The notes: a model not told the origin generated them from the sequence alone. A DNA stretch of 64,000 nt from Tetrastigma voinierianum (GCA_016808115.1 JAEQBH010002187.1:186001-250000); one strand, 5' to 3'; numbered from the stretch's first letter, positions 26,799 through 38,475 are shown. Translations and numbers: made by a program.

Positions 26799-27323
26799 AT
26801 GTCAAAAAAAAAAGTGTGGTGGGGAAAGGTTTTGACTATGGAACAGCTCAAAAAAGGGGTTATTCCCTTGCAAGCTGGTGGCCCTTTTGTGGAAAGGCTG
26901 AAGAAGTGTTGGAGCACCTTCTCATCCACTGCACTATGATTTAGGGAATGGAAATCTTTCTCTTTAAGGAAGAAGGAAACAAAATTGTGGTGGGTGGCTC
27001 CCTTGTGTCTCCTCTGGGCTATTTGGAAGGAGAGAAACAAAATAGTTTTTGAAGATGCATTGTTTTCCTTGATAGACTGAAGTCTTTCTTCCTTCCTTCC
27101 CTAAGTTCCTGGGCTAGCTTGATTTCTAGTGTGGATCACTCCCTTGTTAGAATTCTTTTTTGTATACTCTAGGTTTTGTTGGGCTGGTAAGTTTTTTTTT
27201 GAGCCCTCTTTTTGTACAGGCTTTAGGACTTGTATATGTTTGGGGCCTTTGGGCTGTCTGCTAGGCTCCCTAATTTTATTTAATGTTATTTTCTCATTTA
27301 CCTATAAAATAATAATAAATAAA
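26799..27323 (+). mobile_element. 5'-truncated L1-type LINE, TSD ATAATTGTA
   Basis: ATAATTGTA lies at 26790-26798 and again at 27324-27332, a 9-bp target duplication. Inside, the plus strand reads KRGYSLASWWPFCGKAEEVL and EHLLIHC, followed by LLWAIWKERNKIVFEDALF in neighbouring frames. This is the C-terminal zinc-finger region (zf-RVT type) found in plant LINE reverse transcriptases. It ends in a T-rich 3' untranslated region and an (ATA)n-like tail. Only about 525 bp of the 3' end is present, as expected for incomplete target-primed reverse transcription. Confidence 0.85.
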
Positions 27324-27332
27324 ATAATTGTA

Positions 27333-28689
27333 GTCTCCTATATTTCAGAATCACCCACAAGTCATCATGGAATAAAAAACTTGGCCAAGAGTAGCATGTG
27401 AAACTTGTATGCTGTAAAGATGCTTTTGGTAATGTCAAACAAGGAACCTACTGTTGTGGAACTGGAATCTAGTGATGGAAGTAGGTTTTTTTATTCTTAT
27501 GCAAATTCATATAACAGAAGGGGTGAGCATGAAAGTACTTGGTAATTTTACATTTTGTGTTGTTTTTGGTTTCATGGTTGCTTTTGAAATAAATATTGTC
27601 TAATTTGGAGCATTATGGACGGGCATGAAAGGATTTCATTGAAGAACAAATTTAGGATGGTTATTTACGCTCAAGTGGTTTAGGTGTTCGATCTTCTAGC
27701 ATTTTAGGATAAGGATGACGATTAACAATTACGACAGCATAGAAATATAAAATAAAATATAGGAAGTGAAAAATAAAGGAAAAAAGATAGGAACCTTAAA
27801 TTATTGGCCTAAGAAAAAAAATCCATATATATTACCATTGAAAATTGAAAAATATGCTAAACAGAATATTATTTTATCACCAATCTTTCATTTATCACGT
27901 CTTACATTAATTATCCTTATTTATAGGCCTTAAAATCCTAAAGTTGAATAAAATCATGAAAACATATATAATAAGTTATTAGAACTCATATTCCTTTCAT
28001 AAAATTATTAAAACAACTTCTTCTTTTTATAATTAGGAATTTATTTTGTGAAACTTCTTGTGATAAAGTTTGTAATTAATAAGAATTTTAGATTCTAAGG
28101 ATATAAGATAAGAACTTTAAAAATAAAAAGAGAGAAATTAATTTAGAAAGTAGGAATTTTTTTTTTCAAATCCTTTTAAGAATGAATTTGAAACTTCTTA
28201 AGTTCTAGATCAAATTCAAATATCAACTTTGAACTAATTATAACACTAAAGAACCTAAAAAACTATAAAGTTACTAGATACCTTTAGAAGAATAATTTCA
28301 AGTTTATCCTGGTTAGCTCCCCAACTTGGAAAAGAAAATTTGATTTCGAGTTTTAAAGGCTTTTTATGGCCAGTTGAAATTGTGAGCAATCTACACTTTA
28401 ATTCTTAGTTGATTTGAATGAATGAACTGATGATGCATAACATAGAAATCTTTGTTAAAACTTTATAATCTTATTACTAGATGCACCATCAACTGAGATC
28501 TTTTTCAAGTGTTCATCAAGTTTTTCACTTTCCATGCTGAGAATATATTTCCAGATCTCATGGATTTGTTGAATTTCATGTAAGGCAAGTACCAAAATTT
28601 CAAGGATTTTCCAGTTTGGTAAGACAAGTTGATAGTTGCCAAAATACTGGTGTAATTAACTAACTAGTAGCAAGTTGCTTCCCATTTCT
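27333..28689. other. Gene-like or intronic sequence, function unknown
   Basis: A small open stretch at 27419-27481 (MLLVMSNKEPTVVELESSDG) is followed by a GTAGG donor-like site. It is the only piece resembling an exon; I recognise no family. 27700-28680 is AT-rich without coding features and could be intron. Confidence 0.3.
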
Positions 28690-29010
28690 CTTCTTCTTTT
28701 TTCTTTTCTTTTGGATGAGCAAAAGAGCAATATATTAATAAGCAATAAGCATAAAGAAAGGTATCATAAAAGTACATAGGAAGGGTACAAGTACATAGCA
28801 AAGCAAAGAACTAGAAAAGAAAAAACATATAAATACTCACACCCCTTATCTGTAGCCTAACCAATCTGCCAAGTTGAACATAGTAATGGACCTACCTCTA
28901 AATCCCTTTTGTCCGCTTTGAATAGTAACATATAAAACAGGATTCAAGTTCTTGATCTAGTAACTCAGCATATTCAAAAGCCCCTCCATTTCTCTCTTTC
29001 CAAATGGGTA
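28690..29010 (-). mobile_element. LINE 3'-end fragment, minus strand
   Basis: Read on the minus strand it resembles plant LINE 3' untranslated regions: TTTGCTATGTACTTGTACCC, then TATTAATATATTGCTCTTTT and a purine tail (28695-28715 on the plus strand is the T-rich complement). No coding frame or target duplication was found. Confidence 0.4.
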
Positions 29011-29639
29011 ATAATAATAACTAAAAGAAGAAAAGAACATAACGGAGCCACTTTCCATGCTTTCTTCCTTTTCTTTTTGACAAAACATCATTGCAAACAT
29101 AATAATGTTGTTTTAACGAAGGATTGCAACACCCGTAACACTTTAAATAAGGAGGAGAGCAGTTGCCATAATAATCTTGGCTTTGAATAGGGGACAGGGA
29201 TGTGTTCACTTGATTCCTCATATCTTTGTACATAAAACTTCTTTTCACCAAATTCCAACCTTGCCTATTCATATTATGCATAGTTAAGATCCCTTTCTAA
29301 GTTGCCTCACATAAGTGTTTTAGTTTTTGATTCCTTCCATTTTGTTTACTCCCATAAGGATTCCCTTTCCTTTCCTATTCCTTTTCCTTTCTTCAAAGCT
29401 TAGCGAACTCACTCTCCCTTAGTTCAATCTTTTTATAAGAAACTAAAATATTATCAAAATATGAATATAGAAGAATGTACAAGGATTTTAAGTTAAACAA
29501 ATATGGAAAAAACTTTGAGTGGATTGTTTAAAAAAATCATTTTCATCCTTATCATAATCATCTTCTAGACTATTGATGACACAGGCTTAAAGCAGATAGT
29601 TACATCAGAATTTATTTTCTATTAATGGGTTGAGGGTTT
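29011..29639. other. No feature seen
   Basis: AT-rich sequence with T/C-rich blocks; no coding frame, repeat end or RNA gene was recognised. Confidence 0.45.
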
Positions 29640-29815
29640 GATCTCTCAATGTTGATTTTATTTATTGATAGGTTCCATTTTAGTTTGTAGCCTTGTATTT
29701 CTGCGGCTTTTTTCCTTCTTTTTACACCCTGTATACCTTTTGTGTACTTGGCATGCTCCTTTCTTTTGATATATCTCCTTTATTTGCCAATTGAAAAAAA
29801 TAAAATAAAATTTAT
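29640..29815 (+). mobile_element. LINE 3'-end fragment
   Basis: Sequence of the type GTATTTCTGCGGC...TTTTGTGTACTTGGCATGC...TTTGATATATCTCC ending in AAAAAAATAAAATAAAA, similar in build to L1 3' untranslated tails elsewhere in this window. There is no coding part, and flanking duplications were not found. Confidence 0.4.
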
Positions 29816-30357
29816 AAAGAAACTGAATTATCATTGAAATACTAGAACATGAAAGAGTGAACTAGGAGATTGCCATACAAAAATGTAAGTCATACTCATC
29901 ATCATGATTGTTGAAAACTCATGATACACAATGTGATACAACTAAAAGATTCTCTTTTTATGTAACCTGCTATGCATCACCATAACATATTTTGTTTGAA
30001 GTACATGAGTATATTGATGATAGATATGGGCTCCATACTTTTTTTTTTCCTTTCAATTGTATGGCTACTTTTCCTCTCTTTTATATATAGATATAAAAAT
30101 CCCATTCTATGTAATATGGTACAATGTGCAATATAGAAAATAAAAAAGTGATTGACATGATTTATGAGCTCATAATTGATATTAGCAGCACAATTGTTCT
30201 TCTAATTGTTTTGTTTTGTGTTTGCCTTATACAACATGAAGATGGCTCTTTCTCATTTTTTAAATGGAAGTATCAACATTGCAATGTATTCTAGCAATTT
30301 CCATATAGCATTTTCTTATTTACTGTAAGGTTTCATGATTTAATTCACTTTGGAATG

Positions 30358-30710
30358 CAGCCTTGTCCAGCTACTTTGAGATGAGGCCTTTTTCTTGTGG
30401 ATATTATACTCCTAAATTCCTGGGGAAATTTTATACCCAAGTTTTCCTTGCTTCAATCAATTTTAGGGGAATGCCATGTGCTGATACTTCTCTGGCTTTG
30501 GACGGTCAGCCTACTTATTTCTTGGACCTTTTCATGTCAGAATCGCATGCAAATCCTACCTGGACTGACAGTGGTCCTAGTCTGGCTGTGTGGTCCTTCA
30601 GCAGTGTTTCTGTGCTTGTCTCATCCCTAATTGATAACTTGTCTCGCCCTCTAGTGGCCTTACTTTTATTGCTGTTTTCCGTTGTACTTGGGTTCTTGAT
30701 CAAGTCTTGA
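30358..30710 (+). other. Open reading frame after a splice-acceptor-like site
   Basis: TTTGGAATGCAG ends at 30360 and is followed by a frame open to the TGA at 30708. The translation (SSYFEMRPFSCGYYTPKF...) ends in a strongly hydrophobic segment, PLVALLLLLFSVVLGFLIKS, that could be a C-terminal membrane anchor. Base composition is richer in G+C than the preceding 2 kb. I recognise no domain, and a second frame is open over much of the same stretch, so it may be a non-coding exon. It may connect with the possible exons at 25953 and 27419, but no joined product could be proposed. Confidence 0.3.
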
Positions 30711-33560
30711 GCTACTTCCGTTGGGTCTAAGGCACAGCAAGACTTTTTACTACTTTTTGATAGCCTAAGCTTGTTTTACACAACTGTTCTCTATTCAATC
30801 CTTTTCAAGTATCTTCTAGTTGTGCATTATAAAACTGTTGTCTTGAGATGGGTTATTCTGATGTGATGAATCTCTTCTTGAAGGCAATTGTTCTGTTTGG
30901 AAAGTGAGAGTTTGCTGCTTCTGGAAGTTGGTTGGCCCTTAGCTTGCCGCATGACTATAAACGTGGATAATAGTAATCTAGAAATCCTGTTGAATGATAG
31001 AGATGTCACTAAGGGGGGGGGGTTTAATTATGCAAAATTATACTTACTGGTTGCGTAGTATACAGTTGATGGTGGATTGGAGAACCCCTCCCAGGTTATT
31101 GAACTTGACTTTCATATTGGATCCTTCAAATTAAGTTAAGAATCACTATGTTGGAACAAAATCAAAGCAACTTTTTCCTTTTTATGTCAGATTTGGTCTT
31201 TGGAAGTTGATCAGGTTGTTCATATGTACTTGATGCATAACATGGTTGGTTCAGTGCTGAGATGCAAAATGCAAGCGTGTGGTAGCTGTTGATGGTCAGG
31301 GGCAGTTATAGATGCAAGCCTTTTCATATGCTCTTGTTAATGAATAGATAATCAATCCATGGTGGAAGAAAAAACTGCTCTCAAAAGATTGCTCACGGTG
31401 ATCTGGTTCAATTGTCAGGACGATAGCAGTAATCAAATTACTGACTTTTAACTCCTTGAACCATTTGCTTCCGATGGTATGATGGATTGTCTCTCCAAGA
31501 ACACCGACATGAAAATATTGGATATGAGGTACCGACAGGAAAATATTACCTATGAGATAATCCCTTAGGCATGACAATATTGGCAAACATGCTCATTGTT
31601 CATGTTACTTGTTTTGCTCTTTATTTCAAATTCTATCAGAGAATAGCTGGTGTAGCTATTCCAAATTGAGTGGGAGGGAGGGCTCGATGCAACACTTCTC
31701 GTCGTCAATTTAATGCATTGACTTCACAGCGGGGTATGTTTGACTTTTTTGGGGTTTCATAAGACACCTTCACTGCAATTTCTTGCTTTATTTGTGGTTC
31801 CTAACATGTGTAGCTGGACTCTTGTGACCCATGCAACAAATCATCCATCCTGGCTTGGACCCCTTAATAGAATGCTGTTCCCTTGAATGGGATGCTATGT
31901 TAGATCACATTTACACCCAAGACTACTAAATGATTAGCCTTTCTATCCATTTAGTTATATTGTTAAACAGTACTTAATCCTCAAAGTTATAGTTGAGGTA
32001 CGTCCGTAAGTCCTTGGTTGTTCACGGATTCCAGTGATGAGCTGGAAAGGGGGCCATCCATCTCCCCAGTTTCTTTAAGTGGCTTCCATTGTTGCTTTCA
32101 GTCTTGTCAATGTAATTCCATCCCATCCTTTTCTTCTTGTTGGTTCATGTTCATTGCTCATGATGATGCTCATTTCAAATATACTCCTAATCTCTTTGGG
32201 ACATGAAATCTGGAAAGTGTTTTCACTTTTTAACTCTTCTGAAGTGATTCCACCGGCGTGCTTGCTATATGCCTTTTGGCGGTGAGGTGAAGGATTGATT
32301 CAGTGATAATTGTTTGAGCAGCTGATGTTTAGCTTTTTCAAGTAAACTGAAAGGTGTTAATTGCTGTCTGTCCATTTCCCAGGCCTGATGCTTTTATGTT
32401 CAATCAGCGTCACAGTAATAATCTTTACTTATTTGTTTTTACAGACTGATGAAAGTCCTGTAGTTCATGATGTTAGTCATCCTACATCATTTCCTTACCA
32501 GTTAGGCAGTTATTCCCTACTAGGCATTTTTACAAATAAGTGGTGTTGAAACTTGAATGGAGTGAGCAGTTGGGGTTGACATCATAGTTCCTAACCCTAA
32601 CCCTAACCATGTTGTCCTTGCAAGAGGAAGAGGGTATTGGAAGCAAGGTAACATGGCCTTCATGTGCTCAGCATAGGGTGGTCATTTTCCATCTTAAGAA
32701 ACTGCTTTCGTTGATTAGCCATGATAGCCTCTGCCTTTCGGTGAGAAGAGTGGGCCCTTCCCTCCTATTTTCTCTGTTTTTGTCCTCCATTCATCAACCA
32801 ATCTCATTCCTCGAACATGGGCTAGCTTCTTTTGAAGCCTGCCCCCGGCCCCATTCCAGTTTCGGTCTCACCTTCAAATCTTAATTTATGCCTCTTTTGA
32901 TTTTTGAGTTTGACTCGGTCCTATTCTCCTATTTATTTAACTGGTATTTAGTATTAGATTATCTCTTTGGTAGCGTTTTCCCATTTGAATCATCATAACT
33001 GAAGGTTGAAATATGCAAGTCTTCTACACTTGCCAAAAGAAATTTAAAGATCCAAACAGTTGTGTAACAAACAAATCTGGATTACGATACTCTGAAATTG
33101 CATTGGGAAAAACCTGGTCAAATGCCTTACATTATGGTAGCCAACTTACCAAACAGACCCCCAATTTTGTTCCAATGTGGGTTCCACAGTATTTGTTGTT
33201 TGTTGTATTGAGTTATGAATTGCTACCGCTAAATAGCAGGGTATTGATTGTGGGCATCCCCGCACATGCATCAAGTATGACCGTGGGAATTTATGTACTG
33301 TAATGTACCATTTGGGATGTGAAAAAAAAAATGTGTAGAGGGTAGACAGGAAAGCTGGATGTAGCTTTATTAAGCATTAACTCCTGCGTTATTTGGTGGT
33401 GGGACTGTTTTTGGGCCTTTGAACATGGGGAATAGGTGCTCTGTAATGGAACCAGAGCAGAGATACAAGTGGCTCCCATTCAATTTGTGAATTCATTTCT
33501 GATTGTGACTCTCCTCCATTTTGGTGGTGCTGGTTTTTTACAGGACCACTTGGTAAAATC
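30711..33560 (+). other. GC-richer, possibly transcribed, no protein recognised
   Basis: More balanced composition than the flanks, with several splice-like signals (for example TTGTTTTTACAG before 32443) but no long frame with family features. Short ORFs at 32609-32884 and 33013-33303 show no domains. A G10 run lies at about 31013-31022. It could be a long 3' UTR, a non-coding RNA or a relic gene. Confidence 0.35.
32591..32609. promoter_or_regulatory. Telomere-like repeat / telo-box, (CCCTAA)3
   Basis: CCTAACCCTAACCCTAACC is three units of the plant telomere-type CCCTAA motif (plants usually have CCCTAAA). It lies directly before an ATG at 32609. Telo-boxes occur in promoters and 5' leaders of many plant genes; a role here is speculative because the following ORF is unrecognised. 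Confidence 0.5.
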
Positions 33561-33902
33561 CTTCTAATAATAGGCCATAAATATAAATATAGATATACAA
33601 CGAGATCCATGGGACAAATTTTGTTCATCTTTATAAATCAATCATTTGGGTTGTTATCTTGAAGGCAATTATCTAAATGAAACTGATTTGATAGTCTATA
33701 ATTTTGCTGACAGAGTTCTGTTTCTCACGATGTTTTTATCTACACCTATTTTTCCAAATAAGGTTTATGGCTCTGGATCTGTATTCTCTTTTGTGGTACA
33801 TATGTAGGTGGTTGAGCTAAGATGTCCTAAAGCTTTATTGATAATGAACATATGAAAAAAAAATGGAGAAAAGAATCAAGCAAGTTAAGATGAAGGGCAA
33901 AA
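33561..33902. other. Intergenic, no feature seen
   Basis: AT-rich DNA with no recognised gene or element end. Confidence 0.5.
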
Positions 33903-34062
33903 ATAACATCGAGGGCTAGCTCATTTGGTCTAAGGCCTTGAGTGTATACAATGATCATCAGTTTGAGTCTTGTTAGGGTCATCGAACGCTTTATTCGATT
34001 GTTAACTTCAAGATCACATGAAGTTAGTCTAGCTACGCAAGACATCCATTTGTATAAATAAA
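33903..34062 (+). mobile_element. tRNA-derived SINE, full-length-like copy
   Basis: It starts GAGGGCTAGCTCATTTGG with a TCTAAGGCC continuation, an A-box-like tRNA 5' half. About 40 bp later CAGTTTGAGTCTTG (33959-33972) is a B-box-like site. Then come the family core TTAACTTCAAGATCACATGA (34003-34022), ACATCCATTTGTATAAATA and an A-rich tail. The tail runs into the left end of the neighbouring Mutator-like element, so the exact 3' end is unclear. SINEs are transcribed by RNA polymerase III and copied by LINE enzymes. Confidence 0.75.
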
Positions 34063-34744
34063 AAAAGAAAAAATGCACTAATGTCTTTAACATTTGGTTG
34101 TATGTATAATATAGCCCTTAATGTAAATTTTGGTCCAACTATGATCTTGACGTTTTTATCGTGACATATTTATGCCCTTGTCATTAATGGAAACATTAAT
34201 GAAACACTGGGTTGGCAAGCGAGGGTTAATAATATTGATGTGACATCACTCATAAGCCCTTTTTTTTCTTATGTGACAGTTTTGTATGTAATTTTTTAAA
34301 CACAAATTATTTTGACAAAATTGGCCTTATCCTCATCGATACCCCTCTCCCCCGTGCAGTTTGATTCCAAACTCCCAAGCTCTCACCCTCTCACATTTTG
34401 ATCTCAAACCGACAACATAGCAGACCAGTGCTCCATAATCTCAAATCCTAATTTCCCTAATTTTGACATTGTTTGGCTGTTGAGAAAATTGATGATTATT
34501 AAAAAAAAGGAAATCGTACATAAATGTTAACTAATCCTTTTGGTAGATCGATGAACACCGGATTCAAATTAGCTAATCAAACTGCCCAAATTTCATCAAG
34601 AATAGAAAGAAGAGAAAGAGAAGAGAAAAGAAGCTGGGGTTTTAAGGCACAGAGAGTAGGGAAAGAACAAAAAGTTCGAGAAAACGATCTGATACGCATC
34701 ACGAAAAGCCTACGCCAAAACAATAAGCATCTGTTGTGATTGGT

Positions 34745-37020
34745 TTGTTGATTGTCGCTCTTCTGGGCCTCCAGTGGCTATTGCAGCTGCTCCAGCTCCT
34801 TCACGAAATTAATGGCGCCTCCAATGATTGATGCTGCATGTCCCTAAAATTAAAAATTAAAAATTTCATAATTAGGGCATTTTGATCAATCCCATAAATA
34901 TAGATATAAGGATAATCAAGAATGTAATCGGTGGGTAGAGCCTAAAGTGATGGCACTTAGCACGTCCGCTTTGTACTAAGGATGTTATTGTCAATTCAAA
35001 TATAGGACATTAAAATCTTACTTACAAATGATACATTCAAAATTTTTGCTTTGAATCCCGTTTGTCTTAAATATACTTACAAAAATTTACACTAACTAAG
35101 TAAAAAATACAATTTCCAATGATATAAATTATCCCTTAAAGTAGAACAACGTATCTTTAAGCTAACATATCCCAATAAGATAAAATTTTCAATGCTAATA
35201 GTCTTAAAACATAACATTCTAGCATAAATATCACTTATCGTTAATGTCTAAGGTACCTCAAAATGATTAACAATAAGGAGTGAGTTAAAAGCTTAATAAA
35301 GAATTTTAATATAATTTCATGGATCAAGTACTTTAAAATTTTCAAAATTTGAGATATAACATATTTTTCTTCATTTCCTTAAAAAGCTCATAAAATCCTT
35401 GAATACAAGAAAAATAAGAGATAAATATATTTCAAACAATGTTCATCATATTTTATATTTCTCAAACAATTTCATATCATAGTCAAATCCACAAATTTTT
35501 CAAAAACATATACTCATGATTCTTAGAAGTATTTGTTTCAAATAAAATGTCAGCCCCATTATAGCGGGTGATAAGAGTGAACTTGTTAAGTATTATAGCT
35601 CGTTGGTAGAGTGTGTTGTCAAGTTTATACGTTGGCATGTGTTATATTTGTCGAGTTTTGCAGAATTTGTGAGGACCGTGTTTGTTAAGTTTATCTGGTG
35701 ATCGAGTGGTATTTGTCGAGTTTATCTTCGTTGATGGGGTTGTATCACGAGGTATGCGGGTGTGGCGCATTTGTTAAGTTTATAAGACATTAGAGTATAT
35801 AAGCCAAAATCAGATATTTAACCGTATTTCGATTTATAAAAATAAAGTATGTCTGCACAACTTTTAATTTTTAGCGTAGCGTTTTGAATCAGATTTTAAA
35901 TATAAAACACATTTGATCCATGCATGTGATTTAAATAAATAAAAAATTCCAAAACTCATATTCACATATACTAGCAAAATATTTGTTTTATAGAAAAAGC
36001 TGCATTAATATTTCTTACTCGGTATTTCAAGGTACAAGTAAAAATCAAGAAGTCACAAATCACCTGAATAATATAAATAACATCCTATTAGACAAAAAAA
36101 TAATTTCCTATTTTTTTTTTCTAGGAGCTAAAATATTTAGATCTAAAATCTCAAAGGCTCTTTAACTTGAAATTTCAAATAAATTAGGTAATTTTCCAAA
36201 AGAGCCTCAACATCACCCCATTTTTCAACTCTATCAATTCCTTAAATCCCAAAAATTAGGAATTTTTCTATAAAACATGATTTTTATTGAAATTCTTAAA
36301 TCTTTTATGAACAAGTGGTTTGTAACTTGTAAGGAATCCTCTAGGGTTTCAAATCCAAAGTTTGCTAGTCAAGAATTACCAAAATGCATTAAATACCAAT
36401 TCCCAAACAAATTTCTCAATAGAATGTATTTCCTACATTCTTAGGGTTTCATACTTGAAAGTTTAGGTAACCTTAAGTTTTCAAATCTAAGTTTCCAAGA
36501 GTGAGAATTTGCTCAAATACATTAAACATCAATACTATCCCGAGTTTATGAAACTTTATACGTTTTAATCATTTAAGGGTTCGTATTTTGAGTTTTAGAA
36601 AGCCTTTGAGCACAAATCTAAACACATTTAGAAAGCTGCTCACTTAGAATCGAAGGGAAAATATCTTGCAGTGTTAATAATCTACTCGTCTGGGTGAGAG
36701 AAAAAGGATGAAGAAGGTTAAGATTGTGTAGGAAAACCTTCTTTTAGCAAAACATTCCTATATTAATTAAAAACCCCTTCAAACTTTGAGAAATTACAAA
36801 ATAACCCCTCTTATTTTCCCCTTTTTATTTTTATTTTTTGAAATTATGTGTATTACAAGTACCCTTTGAACATAAGAAGGCGACATCAAAAATCGGTAGA
36901 TGGCGAGATACTCATTCACATGTTTATGACGCTTGTGCTCCACTGCAATGTGGGTCATCTTTTAGTTATCGACTTCTTTGGTCTTGCAGCTTTTGGTGTG
37001 TCGTCTCTTACACTGACCTG
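34745..37020 (-). pseudogene. Captured bHLH transcription factor fragment, exon-intron-exon
   Basis: On the minus strand 37020-36863 reads QCKRRHTKSCKTKEV, one stop, then MTHIAVEHKRHKHVNEYL and FLMSPSYVQR: the basic region and first helix of plant subfamily Ia bHLH proteins (FAMA, bHLH94/96/57/70 group). A GTACTT donor follows. The acceptor TTTTTAATTTTAG precedes 34843, and exon 2 reads GHAASIIGGAINFVKELEQL, one stop, then PLEAQK, the second helix. The intron (34844-36862) falls between Arg and Gly in phase 0, and the two parts abut without loss of residues. In the basic region the Arg expected at position 13 is His, so DNA binding should be impaired. Only the bHLH region is present, and stops make it a pseudogene. 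Its place between inverted repeats suggests capture by the MULE. Confidence 0.85.
35560..35790. repeat. Degenerate short repeats (TTTGTTAAGTTTAT type)
   Basis: Inside the intron of the captured bHLH fragment, the word TTTGT(C/T)(G/A)AGTTTAT recurs about every 35-60 bp (around 35585, 35650, 35689, 35717 and 35770). This may mark a further old insertion; no ends were found. Confidence 0.5.
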
Positions 37021-37400
37021 ATGTGGAAGTCGACAACAACTCTTTGATTAGAGAAAAAAACGTTAGGGGAGAGATTGATCCGTAGTGTTAGGAAAACCAC
37101 ACATTCTAAAATCCAGAAACAAGAGAGGGATATCTGGAGATTAGTAAAAACATTTTTGTCAAACGAATGTTTGAGTTTAAAAAAACTTGGGTAAAGATGC
37201 CACAAAAGAAAAAAAGATGAATGTGAAAGATGCCATATTAGCATCGTTAATGTCTTGTTTACCCGCTTGGTGTTTCCATTAACGGCAAAGACATAAGTAT
37301 GACACGGTAGAAATGCCAGGACATGGTTAGACTAGAAAAAAAGTTAAAGGCTAGATTGGATATACATCCAATATTTAGGGGCATTGGTTTATCTTTTCCC

Positions 37401-38319
37401 TAATTAAAAAACTTTAAATAGTCCATTGAGATATAAAGCTGTTATGTGAACCCAGGGAGTAGTCTTTTTCGGTTAGATGCTAGGCCAGCCTATTGAGCCA
37501 TTAGCTACAATGGGAGTAAAGTCAGATCACAAAATAAAATTAAAAAAAGAAAAGAAAAAGAAATGATAGGAAAATGGATTTTGGTAGATGGTCATGTGTT
37601 TTGTTGTATGTCTAGATTCATATTGCAACAGAATCTCTTTACATGGGGAACCTACCTGCCTCCTCTCTCGACTACTCTACGGATGGAGTTTCGTATTCTT
37701 AGCAGTTAAGGAGCCGAATGAGCCTGACCTATAACTTACACGCTGAGCTTACGATGTTCAACAAGAAAAACAAGACATCATCATGGACATTTCTTTCAAG
37801 CATCGTCGGTTCTCAGACATCTTGCTCAAACCATTAATAATTCAAATAGGCATTATGATTGCTTTGGCCTCTTTATCTGACTGAAAATCTTCTTTCTGGT
37901 TATTTAATATTTTTCCATGTTCTCTTTTCCCTTTATCGATTTAGTTTTGGCCAGAAGTCATGGAAATAACCTCGAAAATTCCTCTTCTCTGGATTAAGCA
38001 AAAGGTCGTGTTCAGCAAGGACCGCATATCATGGCGCCATTCCTTGTCAGATCAGGGTAGTTGAATCTATGGAGTACATTTTTACCATTTTCATGAATAG
38101 TTTGAATCTAATGGTAGGACTTTGTGCATTCTATGGTACAATTGAAATTTCGTCTCCCTTTCCTCTCACTTAGGAGGTCTATAAACTGTACAAAAACAAA
38201 GAACTCGATGAAAGGGATGATATGTAAATACAATAGTCAGTTGAAAACTTAAAAGTGGTTAAAAGTAAGATATCACTATACCCCGTAAAAAATAAGTTTT
38301 TCTTTCTTTTTTAATAACC
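37401..38319. other. Intergenic, no gene seen
   Basis: No recognisable coding frame, repeat terminus or RNA gene. A purine-rich A/G tract lies at 37540-37560. Confidence 0.5.
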
Positions 38320-38475
38320 GTGGTGGGGTATTTGAACCGGTTTGTGTATATTTTGACTAATTTCATATGATAATTTCATAAGACCTTGAAATTAAGTATT
38401 AGTTAAACCTTAAATGATTTTGATGGATCCGATGATTATTAAAGAGTAAACTTAAGATCGGACTAATTAAGCTAT
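38320..38475 (-). mobile_element. tRNA-derived SINE, minus strand
   Basis: Read left to right on the plus strand it is the complement of the family: a T-run (38300-38312), ATAACCGTGGTGG, the core TTTCATAAGACCTTGAAATT (38375-38394), a B-box-like complement (TGGATCCGATG), and an A-box-like complement ACTAATTAAGCTA (38462-38474). Order and spacing match the plus-strand copies at 33.9 and 44.8 kb. Confidence 0.65.

Larger units (their letters stand above)
34063..37400. mobile_element. Mutator-like element (Pack-MULE) with long terminal inverted repeats
   Basis: About 200 bp at the left (34063-34290) reappears as an imperfect inverted copy at the right (37190-37400). Matching blocks are AAAAGAAAAAATGCACTAAT against the complement AAAAGATAAACCAATGCC; then AACATTTGGTTGTAT against AAATATTGGATGTAT; then CATTAATGGAAACA against CGTTAATGGAAACA. 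The flanks TAAATAAAA (34054-34062) and TAATTAAAA (37401-37409) could be a 9-bp target duplication with one mismatch. Long inverted repeats plus a 9-bp duplication are hallmarks of the Mutator superfamily. No transposase is encoded; the interior holds a bHLH gene fragment. The left end merges with the SINE tail, so that boundary is soft. Confidence 0.72.

Noticed and set aside
34524..34739. 71-codon ORF inside the MULE
   Set aside because: It lies on the strand opposite the bHLH fragment, in its downstream flank, with a purine-rich low-complexity composition and no domain.
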